Below are positions 27,785-36,711 of a DNA stretch of 64,000 nucleotides, piece by piece. The notes below the pieces were generated by a model, which saw nothing but the letters and a program-made list of their open reading frames with translations, was not told where the DNA came from and ran no database searches. How positions within the stretch are numbered: the first letter of the stretch is position 1; each line of letters starts with the position of its first letter. Origin of the DNA: Nitrosomonas sp. (GTDB lineage Bacteria > Pseudomonadota > Gammaproteobacteria > Burkholderiales > Nitrosomonadaceae); contig JADKHF010000041.1 of assembly GCA_016721865.1 (NCBI GenBank), positions 62,001 through 126,000 of the forward strand. Reading direction: 5' to 3'. The position numbers were made by a program, and so were the translations under genes.

Positions 27785-28890
27785 GAGAATACCTCAACAA
27801 ATAAATTATCTAGCTATGTTTCCTTGGCGGTTGCCATCAAAACATGGTGTAAAGAACTTGGATTCCAAGATGTCCGTATTGCTGATGCCAATGCAGACAT
27901 GTCAGCAGTGGAGTCAGGTTTATTCAACTGGCTGGATCAAGGATATCACGGTGCCATGGATTATATGGCGAAACATGGCACCAAGCGCACCCGGCCTGCC
28001 GAACTTGAGCCAGGAACGCAGCGCATTATTTCCGTGTGCATGAATTATGCGCCGCCTTCTGCTAAAAATAGCTGGGATGTAATTAATGCGGGGATAAGGC
28101 ATTTATTTCCCGATATGCGTTAGGCCGGGATTATCATAAGGTTCTGCGTGCTCGTTTACAAAAATTGGCCGACTTAATGACGGTTGAAGTGGGATCATTT
28201 AATTATCGGGTATTTTCCGATAGCGCACCGGTTATGGAAGTAGCTTGGGCGCAAAAATCCGGCTTGGGCTGGCGCGGTAAACACACATTGCTGCTGTCAC
28301 GTCAGGCGGGTTCGATGTTTTTTCTTGGTGAAATGTATGTGGATTTGCCGTTGCCAGTTGATGATGCAATCGGAAATTATTGTGGCAGTTGTTCCAAGTG
28401 CATCGATATCTGTCCTACAGAAGCGATTATCGCACCGTATCAGGTGGATGCCCGGCGCTGTATTTCTTATCTGACAATTGAATTAAAAGACAGCATTCCC
28501 GAGTCGTTACGTCCCCTTATTGGCAATCGTATTTATGGATGCGACGATTGCCAGTTGGTATGTCCGTGGAATAAATTCGCCAGAATCACCAATGAAAACG
28601 ACTTTCATGTGCGCAACGGCCTGGATGATGTATCGCTGATTGAGTTATTCGGCTGGGATCAGGAAACCTTTGAAACCAAACTGGCTGGCACGCCGATTCG
28701 CCGCATCGGTCATCCGCAATGGCTGCGCAATATCGCTGTCGGCTTAGGCAACGCGCCTTACTCGAACGAAATCGTTAAAGCATTACAAGCCCGATTGGAT
28801 GATGCTTCCGCGCTAGTGCGCGAGCATGTGCAATGGGCATTACAACAACAGAATACAAAAAGAACAGCAACTGAGGAAAACATACCATGA
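27779..28890 (+). pseudogene. queG: Epoxyqueuosine reductase, frameshifted
   Basis: QueG uses cobalamin and two [4Fe-4S] clusters to reduce epoxyqueuosine to queuosine in tRNA. The ferredoxin-like cluster motifs are visible as CGSCSKCIDICPTEAI and CDDCQLVCPWNKF. The N-terminal half (KTWCKELGFQDVRIADANAD, YHGAMDYMAKH) ends wrongly after DVINAG; one more G in the G4 run at 28090-28093 restores DKAFISRYALGRDYHKVLRA and the rest. The full frame gives about 370 residues, the normal length. Divergent from tsaE. Confidence 0.88.
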
Positions 28891-30098
28891 ATAAACGATC
28901 GGTTATCGGTACACCGCTGAGTCCGTCAGCGACAAAAGTCATGCTGCTGGGCAGCGGCGAGTTGGGCAAGGAAGTCATTATTGCGTTGCAACGTCTGGGC
29001 GTGGAAACCATTGCGGTAGATCGTTACGCCAAAGCACCCGGGCATCAGGTGGCGCATCGTGCGCATGTGATTAACATGGCGGATGGACAGGTATTGCGTG
29101 CACTGATCGAACAGGAGCGGCCCGACATCATCGTTCCGGAAATTGAGGCGATTGCAACCGATATGCTGGTTGAGGTTGAGCAACTGGGCATCGCAAAAGT
29201 AATTCCAACGGCGCGTGCCGCCAAACTGACCATGAATCGTGAGGGCATTCGCTGCCTGGCGGCGGAAACACTGGGGCTGCCGACTTCGCCGTATGCCTTT
29301 GCCAACAGTCTGGATGAACTGCGTGCCGCGATTAACGGCAAGATCGGCTGTCTCGGTATTGTTAAGCCGGTAATGTCCTCATCGGGTAAAGGCCAGTCGC
29401 GTATTGACCACGCCGGAGAAGTTGAGGCAGCCTGGAGCTATGCCGCCAGTGGTAGCCGGGTGAATCAAGGGCGGGTGATTGTTGAAGGCGTGATTCATTT
29501 TGACTACGAAATCACGCAACTGACGGTGCGTGCGCTGGATGTAGACGGTACCGTCAAAACGCATTTCTGCGAACCGATCGGGCATGTGCAGGTGCACGGC
29601 GATTATGTCGAAAGCTGGCAGCCGCAGGCGATGTCATCCGTGGCGCTGGAACGCGCACGTGAAATTGCCCGGAAAATAACGGATAACCTGGGTGGATTGG
29701 GTAGTTTTGGCGTGGAGCTGTTTATCAAGGGCGACGAAGTATGGTTCAGCGAAGTCAGTCCGCGCCCGCACGATACCGGCATGGTGACGATGTGCAGCCA
29801 GAAGCAGAACGAATTTGATTTGCATGCGCGCGCTATCTTAGGATTGCCGGTGGATGCCTCGTTGCAGGCGCCGGGCGCCAGCGCGGTGATTTACGGTCAA
29901 TTGGAAGCGCAAGGCATTGCATTCGCCGGTATCGCCGAAGCGCTCAGCGTGCCGCAAAGCGATTTGCGCCTGTTCGGCAAGCCTGAATCGTTCAAGCGCC
30001 GCCGCATGGGTGTTGCGCTGGCGAACGGCGTCAATACGGATGAAGCCCGCAGCCGTGCTAAACTTGCGGCCAGCCGGGTGATACCCATCAAAGAATAA
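28887..30098 (+). CDS. purT: Formate-dependent phosphoribosylglycinamide formyltransferase
   Basis: A 403-residue ATP-grasp enzyme that makes formyl-GAR from GAR, formate and ATP in purine synthesis. Visible are MLLGSGELGKEVIIALQRLG at the N-terminus, VKPVMSSSGKGQS (ATP-grasp loop near residue 160), EGVIHFDYEITQLTVRA and the metal-binding EVSPRPHDTGMVTM. Full length. The start overlaps the end of queG by four bases (ATGA), suggesting coupling in one transcript; the metabolic link is not obvious. Confidence 0.95.
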   Translation: MNKRSVIGTPLSPSATKVMLLGSGELGKEVIIALQRLGVETIAVDRYAKAPGHQVAHRAHVINMADGQVLRALIEQERPDIIVPEIEAIATDMLVEVEQLGIAKVIPTARAAKLTMNREGIRCLAAETLGLPTSPYAFANSLDELRAAINGKIGCLGIVKPVMSSSGKGQSRIDHAGEVEAAWSYAASGSRVNQGRVIVEGVIHFDYEITQLTVRALDVDGTVKTHFCEPIGHVQVHGDYVESWQPQAMSSVALERAREIARKITDNLGGLGSFGVELFIKGDEVWFSEVSPRPHDTGMVTMCSQKQNEFDLHARAILGLPVDASLQAPGASAVIYGQLEAQGIAFAGIAEALSVPQSDLRLFGKPESFKRRRMGVALANGVNTDEARSRAKLAASRVIPIKE

Positions 30099-30135
30099 TT
30101 TAAACAAATTTACCAACAATTAAATAAGGAAAATC

Positions 30136-31044
30136 ATGACGATCGAACAATTCAACACGCAATTCGGTATCGCAGGTCAAGTGGAATTTGTCGCAGGCAA
30201 CGGCGGCTTGCCGATGATTCAGGTAAAAACCGCTAAAGCCAAAGCCCTGGTCTCGATTCACGCCGGTCAGGTATTGTCGTATCAGCCCGCCGGTGAGCCG
30301 GAAGACGTGATGTTTTTGAGCGCGAAAGCGTATTACCAAGACGGCAAAGCCATCAAAGGCGGCGCGCCAATCTGCTGGCCGTGGTTCGGCGCCGATCCGG
30401 AAGGCAAGGGAAGACCGGGGCATGGTTTTGTGCGCAATCGTCCGTGGAATGTGGTAGCCACCGAAGCGCTGAGTAGTGGCGATATCAAAGTTACTGTTGG
30501 ACTGGACGATACAGCGGAAACGCAAGCTATCTGGCCACAATCGTTCAACCTGCGGCAGGAAATCGTGATCAATGACAGCTTGAACCTGTCATTGATCACG
30601 CGTAACACCGGCAAAGAAAAGTTCACCATTACGCAAGCGTTTCATACTTACTTCAAGGTTGGCAGTATTGCACAAGTGAAGGTGCTGGGTCTGGAAGGAT
30701 GCGGTTATATCGACAAGGCAGGCGGTGGCAATGCGCAAAAGCAGCAAGCTGGCGCTGTGACAATCGACTCCGAGGTTGATCGCATTTATCTGGATGTCGG
30801 TAATACCTTAACGATTGACGATAGCGCGTTGAACCGCCGTATTGAGATTACCTCGAAAGGCAGCAAAACGGCTGTGGTGTGGAATCCCTGGGAGAAAATT
30901 TCCAGGGAAATGGCCGATCTGGAAGATGCCGACTATCAGCATTTGCTGTGTGTTGAAACAACCAACGCCGCGAGTGACGTAGTAGAAGTTGCGCCCGGCA
31001 GTGAATGCCGATTGACCGCAAATTATCGCGTGATACGTAATTAA
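30136..31044 (+). CDS. D-hexose-6-phosphate mutarotase (aldose epimerase family)
   Basis: A 302-residue YeaD-type aldose-1-epimerase-family protein that interconverts anomers of glucose-6-phosphate and related sugars. Family landmarks: AGQVLSYQPAGEPEDVMFLS, KGGAPICWPWFG, RPGHGFVRNRPW with the catalytic His, TQAFHTYFKVG with the second His, and NPWEKISREMADLEDADY near the end. A good ribosome-binding site (TAAGGAAAA) precedes ATG 30136. It follows purT by 37 bases and its last codons overlap the convergent ampD stop. Confidence 0.9.
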   Translation: MTIEQFNTQFGIAGQVEFVAGNGGLPMIQVKTAKAKALVSIHAGQVLSYQPAGEPEDVMFLSAKAYYQDGKAIKGGAPICWPWFGADPEGKGRPGHGFVRNRPWNVVATEALSSGDIKVTVGLDDTAETQAIWPQSFNLRQEIVINDSLNLSLITRNTGKEKFTITQAFHTYFKVGSIAQVKVLGLEGCGYIDKAGGGNAQKQQAGAVTIDSEVDRIYLDVGNTLTIDDSALNRRIEITSKGSKTAVVWNPWEKISREMADLEDADYQHLLCVETTNAASDVVEVAPGSECRLTANYRVIRN

Positions 31045-31619
31045 GATGCATCATAATACTTTGTTGTTCTGAAATATTCCGCATTGCCTGAACCGGTTGC
31101 ATATCTTTTCCAGTCAAAATAAGGTCCGGGATCAGTTTTGCGGTCCGGTGCAATATCCGAATGTCCGGCAATATGCCGGATCGGATAGTGGCCGCATAAG
31201 CACTGTGTCAATGCGATCAGTGTCGTATATTGCGCATCGGTAAAAGGCGAAATATCACTGCCTTCCAGTTCAATGCCAATTGAGTAATCATTGCAGCAAT
31301 CTTTGCCTAGCCAACTCGATAAACCAGCATGCCAGGCACGCTTGGTACAAGGGACAAATTGAATCACCGTATTATCACGGCGTATGAAAAAATGCGTAGA
31401 GACTTTGAGTCCTTGCAACGATTGATAATACGGGTGCGCTTGCGGGTCTATTTGGTTGGTAAATAAGTCAATTACGCCGTTGCCGCCAAATTCGTTCGGC
31501 GGAAGGCTAATATTATGGATTACCAACAAGCTGATTTCAGTATCAACGGGTCGCTCGTCAAAATTGGGAGAAGCGATAAATTGCGCGGTATCCAGCAAAC
31601 CGGCGGTATCAAAGTGCAT
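31041..31619 (-). CDS. ampD: 1,6-anhydro-N-acetylmuramyl-L-alanine amidase AmpD
   Basis: A 192-residue cytoplasmic zinc amidase of the Amidase_2 family that cleaves recycled muropeptides. Zinc ligands are visible in LLVIHNISLPP (His), HAGLSSWLGKDCCNDYSIGI (His) and IAGHSDIAPDRKTDPGPYFDW (His and Asp), and the motif PNFDERPVDTEISL at the N-terminus is typical. Convergent with the mutarotase gene, with overlapping stop codons. Loss of AmpD induces AmpC in organisms with the ampR/ampC circuit; neither is in this window. Confidence 0.93.
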   Translation of the reverse strand: MHFDTAGLLDTAQFIASPNFDERPVDTEISLLVIHNISLPPNEFGGNGVIDLFTNQIDPQAHPYYQSLQGLKVSTHFFIRRDNTVIQFVPCTKRAWHAGLSSWLGKDCCNDYSIGIELEGSDISPFTDAQYTTLIALTQCLCGHYPIRHIAGHSDIAPDRKTDPGPYFDWKRYATGSGNAEYFRTTKYYDAS

Positions 31620-31692
31620 GATAGAATTGACTGATAATTGAATGTCCGTGCATGGTAGCTTACCTTAATAAAGCTTGAAAATAGAAAAAGAC

Positions 31693-32319
31693 ATGATACC
31701 TGGCAAATTCATTACGCTGGAAGGCATTGACGGCGCGGGCAAGTCGACCCAGCTTACCTGGATTGTCGAGCTATTGCAGCGTGCGGGATTGCAAACCGTG
31801 GTAACGCGCGAGCCGGGTGGAACCGCTTTGGGTGAGCAGTTGCGTGCATTGCTGTTGGATAAAACCATGACCATGCATGCGGAAACCGAAACGTTACTGA
31901 TGTTCGCGGCACGCCGCGAGCATTTGGATAAAGTAATTATTCCAGCCTTATCGCAAGGGCAATGGGTGATATCGGATCGTTTTGCCGATGCCAGCTTCGC
32001 CTATCAAGGCGGCGGCAGGGGATTGAATGTTGATAAATTATCTATTTTGGAACATTGGGTGCAAGGCGAGCTGCAACCCGATCTGACGCTTTATTTTGAC
32101 GTGCCGGTGGAAGTCGGTATGCAGCGTGTCAGTCAAATCAAGAACGTGGATCGCTTTGAAAAAGAGCAGGCCGATTTTTTCCAGCGCGTGCGTGCCGCTT
32201 ATCTGGACAGAGCCAGACAATTCCCTGACCGGATCAAAATCATCGACAGCAGTCAATCTTTGGCCGAAGTCAAAGCTGCGGTTGAACAAACATTGAAGGA
32301 TGTACTGAATCATGGCTGA
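31693..32319 (+). CDS. tmk: Thymidylate kinase
   Basis: A 208-residue P-loop kinase that phosphorylates dTMP. P-loop LEGIDGAGKSTQ near residue 12, the DRX-type motif VISDRFADASFAYQGGGRG, TREPGGTALGEQLR and the lid region are all visible. I place the start at ATG 31693; an in-frame TTG at 31675 would add six residues without a family counterpart. The 3' end overlaps holB by eight bases, the conserved tmk-holB pairing. Confidence 0.94.
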   Translation: MIPGKFITLEGIDGAGKSTQLTWIVELLQRAGLQTVVTREPGGTALGEQLRALLLDKTMTMHAETETLLMFAARREHLDKVIIPALSQGQWVISDRFADASFAYQGGGRGLNVDKLSILEHWVQGELQPDLTLYFDVPVEVGMQRVSQIKNVDRFEKEQADFFQRVRAAYLDRARQFPDRIKIIDSSQSLAEVKAAVEQTLKDVLNHG

Positions 32320-33352
32320 TATTTTTATCTGGCAGCAGGAAATCTGGCGGAAATTGACGCAGAACCGTGAATTTCGCGGACATGCATTACTGCTCAAAGG
32401 GAAAAAGGGAATCGGCAAATATGAATTTGCGCGCCATCTGGCGAAATCATTGTTATGCACTGCGCCCACCGCAGAACGAGAAGCGTGTGGAAAATGCTTA
32501 AGCTGCGGATGGTTTGAGCAAAGTAGTCATCCCAATTTTTATCTGGTCATGCCGGAAGCGTTAACAGTCAAACCAGGTGAGCATAGCGAAAAAGACGAGA
32601 GTGAGGACAAATCCAGCAGCGCTGCAACCAAGAAAGCTGCAAGCCAGCAAATCGGTATCGATCAGATTCGTAAACTGACTGATTTTGTCTATATGACCGG
32701 GCATCAGAATGGTTACAAAGTTATTCTGTTCTATCCGGCTGAAGCGATGAATACGGCATCTGCCAATGCGCTGTTAAAGAAACTCGAGGAGCCGCCGGAG
32801 CATGTTTTGTTTATTCTGGTCACGCATCAAGCACAACACTTGCTACCGACGATACGCAGTCGCTGCCAGCAGATTGCCATGCCGATACCCGATGTTGAAA
32901 CTGCAGTGGCATGGCTAAAGCAACATAATGTCAGTGATCCTGAGGGCAGTTTGGCTGCCGCTGGTTTTTCTCCTTTATCAGCGTTATCGCTGGATAAGGG
33001 GGAAAATGCAGCGCAATACGAGCAATTCATACAGCAAATTGGGCATCCTGACCGGCTGGATCCGCTTTTTCTCGCCACTACCTTGCAGCAAACTAATCTC
33101 TCTATCATCGTCAACTGGCTGCAGAAATGGTGCTACGACTTGGTCAGTTATCGTACCACTGGAAAGATTCGTTACTACTTGAACCAGTTGACTCCAATCA
33201 AGGCACTAAGCAGAGAGATTGATTTGCTGGAATGTATTACCTTTACACGGGCCTTGAATTCAAAGCAACAACTGTCGCATCACCCGCTGAATCCCCGTTT
33301 GTTCCTCGAGGAAATGTTCATTGATTATGCGGCGGTGCTGCGCAAAAGATAA
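32312..33352 (+). CDS. holB: DNA polymerase III subunit delta'
   Basis: A 346-residue clamp-loader subunit. The N-terminal AAA+ fold (HALLLKGKKGIGKYEFARHL) carries the degenerate P-loop expected of delta', followed by a zinc module with Cys pairs (CTAPTAEREACGKCLSCGWF), then ANALLKKLEEPPEHVLFILV and the sensor ILVTHQAQHLLPTIRSRCQQ. The C-terminal region is helical. It overlaps tmk. The pilZ and tatD genes that often follow in betaproteobacteria are not present; a convergent accessory region begins immediately. Confidence 0.92.
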   Translation: MADIFIWQQEIWRKLTQNREFRGHALLLKGKKGIGKYEFARHLAKSLLCTAPTAEREACGKCLSCGWFEQSSHPNFYLVMPEALTVKPGEHSEKDESEDKSSSAATKKAASQQIGIDQIRKLTDFVYMTGHQNGYKVILFYPAEAMNTASANALLKKLEEPPEHVLFILVTHQAQHLLPTIRSRCQQIAMPIPDVETAVAWLKQHNVSDPEGSLAAAGFSPLSALSLDKGENAAQYEQFIQQIGHPDRLDPLFLATTLQQTNLSIIVNWLQKWCYDLVSYRTTGKIRYYLNQLTPIKALSREIDLLECITFTRALNSKQQLSHHPLNPRLFLEEMFIDYAAVLRKR

Positions 33353-33874
33353 TCATTTTTTCTCAAACGTATCATCCGCTTTCAGAACCTTCAGTGCAAC
33401 ACTGGCGCAGACTTCATCAAACTCAATACCCGGAGCGCCTCCCACACCGATGCCGCCAACCACTTCACCGCCGATCTTGATCGGAAAGCCACCGCCCAAT
33501 AACAGAATGTTTTCGTTCAACCGCGTCAAGCTTTGCAATTCCGGCTTCTGTGTAACCAGCACGGCATATTTATGCGTCGAATCGCGTAAACTATTGGCGG
33601 TGTAAGCCTTACGGCGGCTGCTATCCAATGTGTGTGGCCTGGCACCATCGGCTTTTAATTGCACCTTGAGCAATCCGGATTGGTCGACAATGGCCACGCT
33701 GACTTTGAAGCCATCGTCGTGGCATTTTTTGATTGCCGCCATCGCCGCCTAAATTGATAATTCCAGCGGTAAAACCTTTTGTGTCGGAAAATCCTGCGCG
33801 AAAGCGGAGGTGGATAATACCCAGAGTGATAGCGTTGAAACACCGATTGCAAATTGTTTAAGTTTGTTTGTCAT
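33353..33874 (-). pseudogene. Secreted HbpS/GlcG-family haem-binding protein with an in-frame amber codon
   Basis: ATG 33874 opens a signal peptide (TLSLWVLSTSAFAQD, cut after AFA) and DFPTQKVLPLELSI, then a TAG at 33749-33751, then AAMAAIKKCHDDGFKVSVAI, VKVQLKADGARPHTLDSSRR and GGGFPIKIGGEVVGGIGVGG, the whole mature HbpS/GlcG domain in the same frame. Relatives have Glu or Gln at the amber position, so a single base change broke the gene. The family binds haem or acts as a small-molecule sensor; here it would be periplasmic. Convergent with holB, whose stop it touches. Confidence 0.78.
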
Positions 33875-33920
33875 GATCAAGTCCTTTGTGTCAATTTTTA
33901 GGATAAATTACGGAATCTCT

Positions 33921-34000
33921 GAATAACTGTCATTTTCGAGTGCAACGAGAAATCGATCAAGATTCCTCACAGTGTCCGGAATGACAGATGCGGGTTATTC
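33921..34000. repeat. Imperfect inverted-repeat element
   Basis: gaataac-tgtcatt (33921-33934) is mirrored by aatgaca (33980-33986) and gttattc (33994-34000). The inner stretch aagattcctcacagtgtccg followed by gaatgaca recurs in similar form at 54058-54089. It occupies the gap before the dienelactone hydrolase gene and looks like a small dispersed palindrome. Confidence 0.45.
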
Positions 34001-34057
34001 AAAGGCCTATTAAGATACGCAGTGAGATTATCACTACTTTCACGTCAAGGTGACAAC

Positions 34058-34773
34058 ATGATTATAAAGACGATCGATTATCAGGATGGCAATACACCAC
34101 TGGAAGGCTATCTGGCTTATCACGAAACTGGAAAACCGCAACCTGCGGTGCTGGTCGCGCATGACTGGAGCGGACGGCGGGAATTGGCATGCAAAGGCGC
34201 GGAGAGAATCGCCGACATGGGATACGCCGGCTTTGCGCTGGATATGTATGGCAAAGGTATTTTTGGTGCCGATGGCGACGCAGAAAAAAACAGTGCATTG
34301 ATGGCCCCGTTTGCACAAGATCGCGTCTTGCTGCGCCGGAGAATCAACGCCGCGTTGCATGCCGTGCGACAACTACCGCAAGTCGATGCCACGAAAATCG
34401 CCGCGATGGGTTACTGCTTCGGCGGCATGTGCGTGCTGGAACTGGCGCGATCCGGTGCGGATGTGAAAGGTGTCATTAGCATCCACGGCATTTTTGCTCC
34501 GGGCAATGCGGTCAATGCAGAAAAATCACCGCAAAAGTGCTCTGCCTGCATGGTCATGACGACCCGATGGTGCCGCCGGAGCAGGTGCTCGCATTTGAAA
34601 CGGAAATGACCCAGGCCAATGTGGATTGGCAAATCCATGTTTACGGCGGCACGATGCACGCTTTCACCAATCCGAAAGCCAATAATCCTAGTTTTGGAAC
34701 GGTATATAAGGAAGTGGCGGCGAATCGGGCATACCGGTCGATTGAAAATTTCTTGGGTGAGGTATTTGGGTAA
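34058..34773 (+). pseudogene. Dienelactone hydrolase family protein, frameshifted
   Basis: An alpha/beta hydrolase of about 238 residues. The nucleophile motif MGYCFGGMCVLELARSG gives the Cys of the Cys-His-Asp triad; HDWSGRREL near the N-terminus and HGHDDPMVPPEQ plus GTMHAFTNP supply Asp and His. The frame breaks after NAEK: adding one A to the A5 run at 34521-34525 restores ITAKVLCLHGHDDPMV. The start ATG 34058 follows a weak site; an upstream in-frame extension to 34022 has no family counterpart. The natural substrate is unknown. Confidence 0.82.
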
Positions 34774-35053
34774 AACGCAAGAAACGGCCTATGACTGAAC
34801 CGGTTAAACCGCTGGATCCGGTTTTTATGCATCGAAGCCGATGACGACATGTTTGAAGAAAACATCTTGTTTCATGATCGTTAAGTGTTGGGCTTTCTTC
34901 GGCAGCCCAACCTACCGCGCTGGAGCAATAGGCTTCCAATTGGTTGCAGCAGCTTGTATTTTTGCGCATTGCTGTGATGTCAGTGTCTTTTCAAGGTGAT
35001 CGCGCCTCTCTATCGCTTTTTCTGACCTGGTCAAGTAAAACCGGACACCTCAG

Positions 35054-35910
35054 TTAAGCAACTTTCATCGTTTTTGCTGCTTCAGCTTCATATTGGTTCG
35101 GACTTTTGTAATCCAGGTATGAATGCAGTCTTTGGTTGTTATAAAACACGGCGATATACTGCAAAATGTCCTGCTGTGCTTCATAGCGGGTTTGGTAATG
35201 CCGCCATTGGCAACGTTCCTGCTTGAGGCTGCCAAAGAAGCTTTCCGCAACTGCATTATCCCAACAATTTCCCAGACGACTCATGCTGCCAATAAAACCA
35301 TATGCTTTCAGTAGATTGCGGTATGCTTTGCCAGCATCTGCGATCCACGATCTGAATGCACAATCAGGCCTGGCGGTGGCCGGCGCAACCAGATAGCCAT
35401 TCGCAATGCATCACAAACCAGTGTTGCTTTCATCCGTGAGCTCATGCTCCAACCGACCACTTTTCTGGAAAACAAATCTATTACGATTGCCAGATACAGC
35501 CAGCCTTCTTGTGTCCAGATGTATGTGATATCGCAAACATAAACTTGATCCGGTTTGGCAACATCAAATTGCCGATTCAATTGGTTTTCAAATACCGGCA
35601 ACTGGTGATTGCTGTCTGTCGTCACCTTGTATTTCTTCCGATGCCTGACAGTGACGAAAGCCTCACGCATTAGTTTTCTCGTCTTCCAGCGGCTAATCGA
35701 ATAGCCTAAGGCATTTAGCGCTCGTTTCATTCGGCGACTGCCATAGGTGTAATCGCATGATTTTGCAATATTCTTCACAGCATCAAGAAGTTGTCTGTGG
35801 TGCAGATCATCCGGGCAATTGCGACGGCGTTGTTCATAGTCATAGTAAGCACTGCGACTGACACCCAATAGCCGACACATTAGGCCGACCGGGCAGGTCT
35901 TTTCTTTTGG
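35054..35910 (-). pseudogene. IS3-family transposase OrfB, frameshifted
   Basis: The catalytic transposase. MCRLLGVSRSAYYDYEQR, then the DDE domain: PDQVYVCDITYIWTQEGWLY (first Asp), VIDLFSRKVVGWS, IVHSDRGSQ (second Asp), and MSRLGNCWDNAVAESFFGSL (the Glu). The frame ends at 35308 after SQMLAKHTAIY; one base missing near 35340 would give the usual YAGKAYRNLLKAYGFIG before SMSRLGN. The N-terminus is expressed from the orfA frame by ribosomal frameshifting in this family (KRSEVFVHHPKEK lies in the correct frame upstream of Met 35880). Confidence 0.85.
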
Positions 35911-35926
35911 GTGATGAACGAATACT

Positions 35927-36235
35927 TCACTTCGTTTCTTTCGCGAAAAAGACCGCCGCCTCCTTTAATATTTGCCGCTCCAGCTTTAATTGTTTGTTTT
36001 CTATCTTAAGTCGCCGAATTTCTCCCTGATCCGGCGTCAGTTTCCCATTACCCCGGAATGCCTGGCCATTATTATCCGCCTCGTTCTCCTTGATCCATCG
36101 CCCAAGCATGTTAGCCCTGATTTCCAAGCTCCTGGCAGCTTCTGCTATCGTCAATCCCTGATCCAGAACCAGACTGATTGCATCCAGTTTGAATTCCTTT
36201 GTATATTGTTTCCTCGTTTCCATTTCTTCCTCCAA
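35927..36235 (-). CDS. IS3-family transposase OrfA
   Basis: A 102-residue helix-turn-helix protein: RKQYTKEFKLDAISLVLDQG, TIAEAARSLEIRANMLGRWI and a leucine-zipper-like C-terminus (EIRRLKIENKQLKLERQILK) ending KEAAVFFAKETK. It binds the IS ends and, through -1 frameshifting near its 3' end, provides the N-terminus of the OrfAB transposase. GAGGAAGAA precedes the start. Confidence 0.88.
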   Translation of the reverse strand: MEEEMETRKQYTKEFKLDAISLVLDQGLTIAEAARSLEIRANMLGRWIKENEADNNGQAFRGNGKLTPDQGEIRRLKIENKQLKLERQILKEAAVFFAKETK

Positions 36236-36316
36236 TTAAGATTATTTTCTCTTAACTGGAGTGTCCGAGTCTATTAGACCACATCATTCAAATCCTTGAG
36301 CACTGGATAGTAACCT

Positions 36317-36506
36317 CAGAAATAAGCTAATTTATTGTCCTTGGAAACACCTTCGCCATTATAATAGCTTACTCCCAAAGCATACTGAGCGTTAGTATGC
36401 TTTGGTCAGCAGCTTTGCGATACCACGAAACTGCTTGAGCATAATCTCTGGGAACACCATTACCTTTGAAGTACATCATTCCTAACTGATACTCAGCGGC
36501 AGCGCT
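36317..36506 (-). pseudogene. Sel1-repeat protein remnant
   Basis: On the minus strand, SAAAEYQLGMMYFKGNGVPR and DYAQAVSWYRKAADQS form one Sel1/TPR-like repeat, and a second (AQYALGVSYYNGEGVSKDNK) continues in another frame. Sel1 repeats are protein-interaction helices. Both ends are lost: the 5' side joins an IS3 orfA start, the 3' side stops soon after. Confidence 0.65.
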
Positions 36507-36616
36507 ACTTTAGCCTTCAAATCACCCGTAAAATTCTTTCGCTTTACTCCCGTCATTTCCTGCTCCTTTTTTAGCAGGATACCATCTTAATTTACTGTCC
36601 TGAAAGGAGGGTCCAC
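36507..36616 (-). mobile_element. 5' end of a second IS3-type element
   Basis: On the minus strand gtggaccctcctttcaggac, then an aaaaaaggagcagga site and ATG at 36556 opening MTGVKRKNFTGDLKAKVAL. This is the characteristic beginning of an IS3-family orfA. It runs directly into Sel1-repeat sequence, so only the left end and about 18 codons remain. Confidence 0.6.
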
Positions 36617-36711
36617 TATAAGCCCTTTTCATTTCCTGAAAAGAATAAATCATCAGTTGGTTTGTCAAATTCTACGACATACACCATAGACTCAAGCTAT
36701 CTCACTGCTAC

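Larger units (their letters stand above)
35028..36281 (-). mobile_element. IS3-family insertion sequence, near complete
   Basis: Left end tggtcaagtaaaaccggaca and right end (read on the minus strand) tggtctaatagactcggaca are imperfect terminal inverted repeats sharing TGGTC...CGGACAC..CAGTTAAG. Inside, on the minus strand, lie orfA (35927-36235) and orfB (35054-35880), the usual IS3 organisation with a shifted orfB frame. I see no clear target-site duplication. Confidence 0.8.

Noticed and set aside
30100..30540. Gene antisense to the mutarotase
   Set aside because: Shadow frame of a well-conserved enzyme; long open antisense frames are expected in such genes.
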